This document shows positions 31,892-37,112 of a stretch of 37,112 nucleotides of DNA, one piece after another; position 1 is the stretch's first letter; every line of letters starts with the position of its first letter. A model generated the notes under the pieces. That model saw only the letters and a program-made list of their open reading frames with translations. It was not told the DNA's origin and searched no databases. This DNA comes from Streptomyces sp. MZ04. GTDB lineage: Bacteria; Actinomycetota; Actinomycetes; Streptomycetales; Streptomycetaceae. Position numbers and translations under genes: made by a program. Where the stretch lies: positions 1 to 37,112 of the forward strand of contig NZ_SRIC01000050.1 in NCBI RefSeq assembly GCF_004684775.1, read 5' to 3'.

Positions 31892-31961
31892 GCCGGAGAG
31901 GTGCGGAACGATGGTTGCCGACAGGTCCCGATGGGGTCACGGTCGGGACTCGCGCTGCTCG

Positions 31962-31967
31962 TAGAGT
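31962..31967 (+). promoter_or_regulatory. -10 box for probably leaderless hemY mRNA
   Basis: TAGAGT ends 6 nt before the hemY ATG. GGAGG occupies the gap (31968-31972) but is only 1 nt from the start codon, too close to serve as a ribosome-binding site. A leaderless transcript is the simpler reading. Confidence 0.45.
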
Positions 31968-31973
31968 GGAGGC

Positions 31974-33431
31974 ATGCGCGAAACGGACACACGTACGGGT
32001 ACGGGTCATGTCGTGGTCATCGGCGGTGGGATCGCCGGCCTTGCCGCCGCCCATCGACTGCTCGGCGGCGGAGCCCGGGTGACCGTCCTGGAGGCCTCCG
32101 ACCGGCTCGGCGGCAAGCTGCTCCCCGGCGAGATCGCGGGCGTCCGCGTCGACCTCGGCGCCGAGTCGATGCTCGCCCGCCGCCCCGAGGCCGTGGCCCT
32201 CGCCCGCGAGGTCGGCCTCACCGACCGGCTGCAGCCGCCCGCCACCGCGACCGCCGCGATCTGGACCCGCGGCGCCCTGCGCCCGATGCCCAAGGGCCAC
32301 GTCATGGGCGTGCCCGGCGACGCGTCGGCCCTCTCCGGAGTGCTCTCCGACGAAGGTCTTCACCGCATCGAGGAGGACCGCGAGCTGCCGGCCACCGAGG
32401 TCGGCGACGACATCGCGGTCGGCGAGTACGTCGCCGCGCGGCTCGGCCGCGAGGTCGTCGACCGCCTGGTGGAGCCGCTCCTGGGCGGGGTGTACGCCGG
32501 TGACGCCTATCGCATCTCGATGCGCTCGGCCGTGCCGCAGCTCTTCGAGGCCGCCCGCAACCACGCCTCGCTCACCGAGGGCGTACGCGAGATCCAGGCC
32601 CGCGCCGCGAAGAACCAGCAGACCGGACCCGTCTTCATGGGCATCGAGGGCGGTGTCGGCCAACTGCCGCTCGCCGTCGCGGAGTCGGTACGCGCGCGTG
32701 GCGGTGTCATCCACACCGGAGCCTCGGTCACCGAGCTGAAGCGCACCGCTCAGGGCTGGCGGGTCAGCACCGAGAAGAGCGTCATCGACGCCGACTCCGT
32801 AGTGGTCGCCGTGCCCGCGTACGCCGCCGCCGCGCTCCTGGGCGTCGAGGCGCCCGCGGCCGCCGCCGAGCTCGCCACCGTCGAGTACGCCTCCATGGCC
32901 CTGATGACCCTCGCCTACCGCCGCAGCGAAATCGACCTCCCCGAAGGCAGCGGTTTTCTCGTGCCGCCCATCGACGGGCACACCATCAAGGCGTCGACGT
33001 TCGCCTCACGCAAGTGGGGCTGGATCGCCGAGGAGGACCCTGACCTGCTGGTTCTGCGTACTTCGGTGGGCCGCTACAGGGAGAGCGCGATCCTGGAGCG
33101 GGACGACGCGGACCTCCTGGCCCTCTCCCGGCGCGATCTGCGCGCGGCCACCGGCCTGGACGCCGAGCCCGTCGCCACCCGCGTCACGCGCTGGCACGAC
33201 GGCCTCCCGCAGTACCCCGTCGGCCACCACGCGCGCGTGGCCCGTATCCGCGAGCACGTGAGCAAGCTGCCGGGCCTGGCCGTGTGCGGAGCCGCGTACG
33301 ACGGTGTGGGCATCCCCGCGTGCATCGCGAGCGCGTACGCGGCCGTGGACCAGCTGGGCGGCGACCTGGCCGGTGTGGACGAGCTCACGAGCAACCCGGT
33401 GCAGAGTCTGCACGGCGGCGGAGGAGAATAG
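31974..33431 (+). CDS. hemY: Coproporphyrinogen III / protoporphyrinogen oxidase (HemY/CgoX)
   Basis: A 485-residue FAD enzyme that oxidises coproporphyrinogen III to coproporphyrin III in the Gram-positive heme route (historically called protoporphyrinogen oxidase). The N-terminal FAD fold is perfect: [17 protein letters not shown], then [14 protein letters not shown] near residue 37. Other family blocks are [18 protein letters not shown] near 162, [16 protein letters not shown], and the C-terminal FAD contact [20 protein letters not shown]. chdC starts only 4 nt after its stop, so the two are co-transcribed; acting in sequence in the coproporphyrin-dependent pathway explains the pairing. 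Ferrochelatase, which acts between them, is not in this window. Confidence 0.93.
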   Translation: MRETDTRTGTGHVVVIGGGIAGLAAAHRLLGGGARVTVLEASDRLGGKLLPGEIAGVRVDLGAESMLARRPEAVALAREVGLTDRLQPPATATAAIWTRGALRPMPKGHVMGVPGDASALSGVLSDEGLHRIEEDRELPATEVGDDIAVGEYVAARLGREVVDRLVEPLLGGVYAGDAYRISMRSAVPQLFEAARNHASLTEGVREIQARAAKNQQTGPVFMGIEGGVGQLPLAVAESVRARGGVIHTGASVTELKRTAQGWRVSTEKSVIDADSVVVAVPAYAAAALLGVEAPAAAAELATVEYASMALMTLAYRRSEIDLPEGSGFLVPPIDGHTIKASTFASRKWGWIAEEDPDLLVLRTSVGRYRESAILERDDADLLALSRRDLRAATGLDAEPVATRVTRWHDGLPQYPVGHHARVARIREHVSKLPGLAVCGAAYDGVGIPACIASAYAAVDQLGGDLAGVDELTSNPVQSLHGGGGE

Positions 33432-33435
33432 AGAC

Positions 33436-34155
33436 ATGAGTGACGACGCCCCCGCCAAGAGCCCGAACGCCGGCAAGAAGGCCAAGGACCTCAACGAGGT
33501 CATCCGCTACACGCTGTGGTCCGTCTTCAAGCTGCGCGACGTCCTTCCCGACGACCGCGTCGGCTTCGCCGACGAGGTCCAGGAGCTGTTCGACCAGCTC
33601 GACGCCAAGGACATCACCGTCCGCGGCATGTACGACGTGTCGGGGCTCCGTGCCGACGCCGACGTCATGATCTGGTGGCACGCGGAGACGAGCGACGAGC
33701 TCCAGGAGGCCTACAACCTCTTCCGCCGCACCATGCTTGGCCGCGCCCTGGAGCCGGTCTGGTCGAACATGGCGCTGCACCGCCCCGCCGAGTTCAACAA
33801 GTCGCACATCCCGGCCTTCCTGGCCGACGAGACGCCGCGCAACTACATCAGCGTCTACCCCTTCGTGCGCTCCTACGACTGGTACCTGCTGCCCGACGAG
33901 GACCGCCGCCGCATGCTCGCCGACCACGGCAAGATGGCCCGTGGCTACCCCGACGTGCGCGCCAACACCGTCGCCTCGTTCTCGCTCGGCGACTACGAGT
34001 GGATGCTGGCCTTCGAGGCCGACGAGCTGTACCGCATCGTCGACCTGATGCGGCACCTGCGCGCCTCCGAGGCCCGGATGCACGTCCGCGAAGAGGTCCC
34101 GTTCTTCACCGGCCGCCGCAAGTCCGTGGCGGACCTGGTGGCGGGTCTCGCGTAA
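33436..34155 (+). CDS. chdC: Coproheme decarboxylase ChdC (HemQ)
   Basis: A 239-residue member of the chlorite-dismutase-like family that decarboxylates coproheme to heme b, the last step of the coproporphyrin-dependent route. By register with the Corynebacterium diphtheriae enzyme (as I recall it: His118, Tyr135, Trp143, His158), this protein has His124 (NKSHIPAF), the catalytic Tyr141 and Trp149 ([10 protein letters not shown]) and the proximal heme ligand His164 ([17 protein letters not shown]), all spaced identically. The ATG at 33436 follows GGAGGAG by about 10 nt, 4 nt after hemY. The basic N-terminal 18 residues look flexible. Full length. It supports a coproporphyrin rather than protoporphyrin heme pathway in this organism. 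Confidence 0.94.
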   Translation: MSDDAPAKSPNAGKKAKDLNEVIRYTLWSVFKLRDVLPDDRVGFADEVQELFDQLDAKDITVRGMYDVSGLRADADVMIWWHAETSDELQEAYNLFRRTMLGRALEPVWSNMALHRPAEFNKSHIPAFLADETPRNYISVYPFVRSYDWYLLPDEDRRRMLADHGKMARGYPDVRANTVASFSLGDYEWMLAFEADELYRIVDLMRHLRASEARMHVREEVPFFTGRRKSVADLVAGLA

Positions 34156-34252
34156 GCGCCACCGCCACCTCAAGGAGGGCCCGCACTGAAGCGCGCCCGC
34201 GACCAGCACCCACCGGGCCCGCAGGTCCATCACCGCACGTCCAGCGGAGCGC

Positions 34253-35872
34253 TCAGCGCTCTCGGGGGAGAGCCGCCGCCCGCGTGCCGGACAGCGGCTG
34301 GGGCTCCTTGTGCGGTGCGCACGCCGCGCGCCGCACAGGAAGCCTGCCCTCCAGGAGATACGCCTCCAGGTGGCCGTTGACGCACTGGTTGGGGCCGCCC
34401 GCGATGCCGTGCGTGCCGGACTCCCGCTCGGTCACCAGGACCGAACCCTTCAGCCTGCGATTGAGCTCCTCAGCGCCCTCGTACGGCGTCGCCGCGTCGC
34501 GCTCGGCTTGCAGGATCAGCGTCGGGGGCAGCTCGCCCTCGCTCGTGCGGACGTCCACGGGACGCTGCCGGGGCGCGGGCCAGTAGGCGCACGGCAGGTT
34601 CATCCAGGCGTTGTCCCAGGTCTCGAAGGGCGCGAGGCGCGCGATCCGTGAGTTGTCGCGGTTCCACGTCTTGAAGTCCGTCGGCCAGGCCGCGTCGTTG
34701 CACTCGACCGCGCTGTAGACCGCGTTGCCGTTCTCCTGCTCCTTGGCCGCCTTCGGCTCGGGCGAGGCCTGCTCGATCAGCGGCTTCGGGTCGCCCTTCA
34801 CGTATGCCGAGAGAGCCGACGCGCGCGAAGGCCAGTAGTCGTCGTAGTACCCGGCCTGGAGATACGACGACTGCAGCTGGCCGGGGCCGACCTTGCCGCC
34901 CGCGGGCTTGCGCGCCAGCTCGTCGCGCACCTTCTCGTAGCTCCTGAGGACCGCGTCGGACGTCTTGCCCAGGTGGTACGTCTTGTCGTGCTTGGCCACC
35001 CACCCACGGAAGTCGGCCCAGCGCTGTTCGAACGCCACGGACTGGTCGAGGTTGTTGTGGTACCAGATCTGCGCCGGGTCGGGGTTCACCGCCGAGTCGA
35101 ACACCATGCGGCGTACGTGCGACGGGAAGAGCGAGGCGTAGACGGCGCCGAAGTAGGTGCCGTACGAGGCGCCCATGAACGTCAGCTTCCGCTCGCCGAG
35201 CGCCGCCCGAAGGACGTCCAGGTCACGGGCGTTGTTCAGGCTGTTGAAGTGCTGCAGGCCCGCCCCGGAGCGCTTGGCGCAGCCGCGCGCGTACGCCTTC
35301 GCCTCCGCCACGCGCTTCAGTTTGTACGCGGTGTCCGGGCTGGCCGGCGACTGGGTCGGCGCCTTCACGTGCTCCTTGGGGTCCTGGCAGGAGATCGGGG
35401 CCGAGCGGCCGACACCGCGCGGGGCGTAGCCGACGAGGTCGTACGCGGCGGCGATGCGCTTCCACTCGGGCATGATCCCGACGAGCGGGAAGTACATGCC
35501 GGACGCGCCGGGGCCGCCGGGGTTGAAGACGAGCGCGCCCTGGCGTTTGACGGCCTTGCCGCGCTTGCCCGCGGCCTTCTTCGTGGCCTTGACGCGGCTG
35601 ACGGTCAGCTTGATCTGCTTGCCGCCCGGCTCGGCGTAGTCGAGCGGCACCTTCACGGTGCCGCAGCGGACGGACGGGGGCAGGCCCTCCGCCCGGGCAC
35701 AGGCGCCGAAGCGGATGCCGGCCGCTTGCGCGCGCTGGGCGGCGACGATGGTGCCGTACGCCTGGGGGTAGGGCGAGGTGTCGGTCGCGGACGCGCTTCC
35801 CGCGGGGGCGGCGACGAGTGCGGTCAGGACCAAGGATCCGGCGGTTCCGTAGAGGGCGGCTGCTGCTCTCAT
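34253..35872 (-). CDS. Secreted alpha/beta-hydrolase, tripeptidyl aminopeptidase type
   Basis: A 539-residue exported serine hydrolase of the Streptomyces tripeptidyl-aminopeptidase (Tap/SlpD/SlpE) type, peptidase family S33. A signal peptide runs to about residue 30 (VLTALVAAPAGSASA). The oxyanion region LVFNPGGPGASG, the nucleophile elbow GASYG (Ser236), and late Asp and His (LQAERDAATPYEGA; ESGTHGIAGGPNQC) form the triad. A TAP-like C-terminal domain completes it. Start choice: the ATG at 35872 has AAGGGATGGAG upstream, whereas the ATG at 35890 (six residues longer, with more N-terminal charge) lacks a ribosome-binding site; either is possible. Monocistronic on the - strand. The exact peptide substrate is unknown. 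Confidence 0.87.
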   Translation of the reverse strand: MRAAAALYGTAGSLVLTALVAAPAGSASATDTSPYPQAYGTIVAAQRAQAAGIRFGACARAEGLPPSVRCGTVKVPLDYAEPGGKQIKLTVSRVKATKKAAGKRGKAVKRQGALVFNPGGPGASGMYFPLVGIMPEWKRIAAAYDLVGYAPRGVGRSAPISCQDPKEHVKAPTQSPASPDTAYKLKRVAEAKAYARGCAKRSGAGLQHFNSLNNARDLDVLRAALGERKLTFMGASYGTYFGAVYASLFPSHVRRMVFDSAVNPDPAQIWYHNNLDQSVAFEQRWADFRGWVAKHDKTYHLGKTSDAVLRSYEKVRDELARKPAGGKVGPGQLQSSYLQAGYYDDYWPSRASALSAYVKGDPKPLIEQASPEPKAAKEQENGNAVYSAVECNDAAWPTDFKTWNRDNSRIARLAPFETWDNAWMNLPCAYWPAPRQRPVDVRTSEGELPPTLILQAERDAATPYEGAEELNRRLKGSVLVTERESGTHGIAGGPNQCVNGHLEAYLLEGRLPVRRAACAPHKEPQPLSGTRAAALPRER

Positions 35873-35980
35873 CGCTCTCCATCCCTTCATTCGGCCGTGT
35901 GTTGCTCGAACAAAAGGGATGATTCGTTCGGTAATGGGCGAAGTAAAGCACCGCCCTGCCGGTGTCGGCTCATTGCCCCG

Positions 35981-36859
35981 TCATTGCCCCCGATGCGCCG
36001 TATCCCGGTGCGTGAAGGCGGCGCGCAGGTCCGGGTCCGCGAGGGCGCGGGTGCCGCGCACGGCGACGGCGGTGAGATCGGAGCCGCCGCGGGCCGGGAG
36101 CGCGCTCAGGAGCAGCTGCCCGGCGGGCGAGGCCCAGCGGGGACAGGGGTGGATCTCGAAGCGGGCGACGGCCAGACAGGCCAGGTCGACGACCAGGGGC
36201 AGCGCGAACCAGAGCGCGATGTGTACGTCGCCGGGCGTCCGCGCGGCCGCGTCCTGGGCGGGCATCAGCAGCGCCGTGGCGCCGAGGGCTACCACCGCCG
36301 CGGCGGTCGCCCGCACCTGCCGGACCGCTCCCGCGACCCCCGACCAGGTGCCGTCCGGCAGCGCGAGCCCCGCCGCGACGAGACGGTCGGCGAGCGCGCG
36401 CATCGCGTCGGTGCCGGCCGCGGCACGCCGCACTGGCGCTATCGGCGACTGTCCCGCGGGCCCTATCGCGCCGAGGACGCAACGCTCCATGTCGTCACCG
36501 CCCACCGGGTCGACCACCGTCGCCCAGCCGGTGCGGGCGAGCAGCAGCCGGCGGGCGCGGGCCATCGACACCAGGGTGAGGTCGGCGACGCGCGCCGGGC
36601 CGCCGGACAGGAACGCGGCCTCGTACAGCGTCAGTTCATGACGGTGCTCCGGGGCCGCGCCGCCCGGGGCCGCGCCGCCCGGGGCCGCGCCGCCCGGGGC
36701 CGCGCCGCCCGGGGCCGCGCCGCCCGGGGCCGCGCCGCCCGGGGCCGCGCCGCCCGGGGCCGCGCCGCCCGGGGCTGCGCGGTACGCGGCGAGGCAGAGC
36801 CGGGCGCAGGACAGGCCCGTCGCGACGCAGGCGAGGAGAAGCAGGGGGAGCCAGAACAT
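35981..36859 (-). CDS. TIGR04222-like membrane protein with GGAAP repeats
   Basis: A 292-residue membrane protein that I match to the actinobacterial TIGR04222 group of unknown function. An N-terminal span (FWLPLLLLACVATGLSC) is followed by eight tandem PGGAA units (residues about 30-68). The conserved domain begins with ELTLYEAAFLSGGPARVADLTL and continues to about residue 160. Two further hydrophobic spans follow (AAAVVALGATALLMPA and IALWFALPLVVDLACLAVA). The repeats sit between span and domain and probably act as a flexible spacer. The ATG at 36859 lacks a ribosome-binding site; TAGAAC lies 6 nt upstream on the - strand, a weak leaderless -10. In some relatives the tail is Gly/Cys-rich, which is not seen here. 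Confidence 0.72.
   Translation of the reverse strand: MFWLPLLLLACVATGLSCARLCLAAYRAAPGGAAPGGAAPGGAAPGGAAPGGAAPGGAAPGGAAPGGAAPEHRHELTLYEAAFLSGGPARVADLTLVSMARARRLLLARTGWATVVDPVGGDDMERCVLGAIGPAGQSPIAPVRRAAAGTDAMRALADRLVAAGLALPDGTWSGVAGAVRQVRATAAAVVALGATALLMPAQDAAARTPGDVHIALWFALPLVVDLACLAVARFEIHPCPRWASPAGQLLLSALPARGGSDLTAVAVRGTRALADPDLRAAFTHRDTAHRGQ
36651..36780. repeat. 15-bp minisatellite (eight copies plus a partial ninth)
   Basis: GGGGCCGCGCCGCCC is repeated eight times perfectly (36651-36770), then a degenerate partial copy GGGGCTGCGC (36771-36780). The unit length is a multiple of three, so copy-number change keeps the TIGR04222-like gene in frame and adds or removes five residues each time. 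Confidence 0.95.
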
Positions 36860-36955
36860 GCGGGTGTTCTATGCGAGGGGGCGGGGCCGGCGCCACGGCT
36901 TATTCAGCATGCGGACGGGAGGTCGCCGGTGGGTAACGCTCCGCTTCAGTGCGGG

Positions 36956-37112
36956 CTAGCCCTTGCCGCGGCTCTCCGGCTTGTCTCCCTTCTTCTCTTC
37001 CTTGGGCTTGGTGGACTCCTTGGGCTTGTGGGGCGGCTCGGTCCTCGTCGGCTTGGGCCGGGACGCCGGTGGCGGCAGCGGGAACGTGGGGGAGGGGGAG
37101 ACCGGGGTCGCC
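36956..37112 (-). CDS. C-terminal tail of a Pro/Lys-rich protein (partial)
   Basis: An open frame enters from the right edge and ends at a TAG at 36956-36958. Its 52 visible codons are almost all G/C in the third position, as in real genes here. It encodes a low-complexity tail: TPVSPSPTFPLPPPASRPKP, then Pro/Lys/Glu-rich sequence ending DKPESRGKG. Such tails are common on Streptomyces envelope proteins and kinases, but the folded part lies outside the window, so no function can be given. It is on the same strand as the TIGR04222-like gene, about 96 nt upstream of it. Confidence 0.65.
   Translation of the reverse strand, partial: ATPVSPSPTFPLPPPASRPKPTRTEPPHKPKESTKPKEEKKGDKPESRGKG

Noticed and set aside
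36651..36780. Repeat array considered as CRISPR
   Set aside because: Units are 15 bp and directly adjacent with no spacers, and they encode PGGAA in frame; no cas genes are present.
1..37112. Insertion sequences, integrases, tRNA attachment sites, biosynthetic gene cluster
   Set aside because: No transposase, integrase, tRNA-like fold, polyketide or peptide synthase was seen; gene content is conserved core chromosome.

Overview
This window is a piece of a Streptomyces (or very close actinomycete) chromosome. The GC content is very high, third codon positions are almost all G or C, GTG starts are common, and lipoproteins and Tat-type signals are frequent. The gene order ngcEFG / rok7B7 / xylFGH / dxs ... 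hemE ... hemY-chdC matches, from memory, the conserved core arm of S. coelicolor around SCO6005-SCO6041. No mobile element, CRISPR array, tRNA or rRNA gene was seen. Thirty coding regions are supported; the last is cut off by the window end.

Region 1 (1-12.4 kb) is a sugar-uptake block, all on the + strand. A long non-coding leader with a hairpin repeat precedes ngcEFG, an N-acetylglucosamine/chitobiose CUT1 importer. A second CUT1 importer of unknown substrate follows (4255-7394). Neither encodes an ATPase, so both presumably use the shared MsiK. Each is preceded by a sequence close to the DasR operator (dre), at 463-478 and 4141-4156. A ROK-family regulator (rok7B7) and the xylose-type importer xylFGH come next, with palindromes upstream of both rok7B7 and xylF.

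Region 2 (12.4-19.4 kb) holds dxs (MEP isoprenoid pathway), a cationic amino-acid permease, a GT39-like membrane protein, a small NYN-domain protein on the - strand overlapping its end, and a beta-propeller-like protein of unknown role. Strong stem-loop terminators separate the units.

Region 3 (19.4-25.8 kb, - strand) holds a translationally coupled fatty-acid beta-oxidation pair (thiolase, then a fused hydratase/3-hydroxyacyl-CoA dehydrogenase), a ribonuclease D, a receiver/LuxR-type regulator and a DUF3000 protein.

Region 4 (25.9-34.2 kb) carries three heme genes, hemE, hemY (coproporphyrinogen oxidase type) and chdC/hemQ, which fit the coproporphyrin-dependent heme route of Actinobacteria. 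Between them lie a GH114-like lipoprotein with a duplicated start region, a secreted amidohydrolase, and a co-oriented DUF4349 lipoprotein / CoA-disulfide-reductase-like pair.

Region 5 (34.2 kb to the end, - strand) has a secreted tripeptidyl-aminopeptidase-type hydrolase, a TIGR04222-like membrane protein with a 15-bp minisatellite, and the Pro/Lys-rich tail of a truncated gene.

The most notable non-gene signals are the paired dre sites, candidate ROK operators, several in-frame short tandem repeats, a 75-bp duplication that copies a ribosome-binding site and start codon, and an unusual number of genes with a -10 box 6-7 nt before the start codon (probable leaderless transcripts). I found no clearly new multi-gene system.
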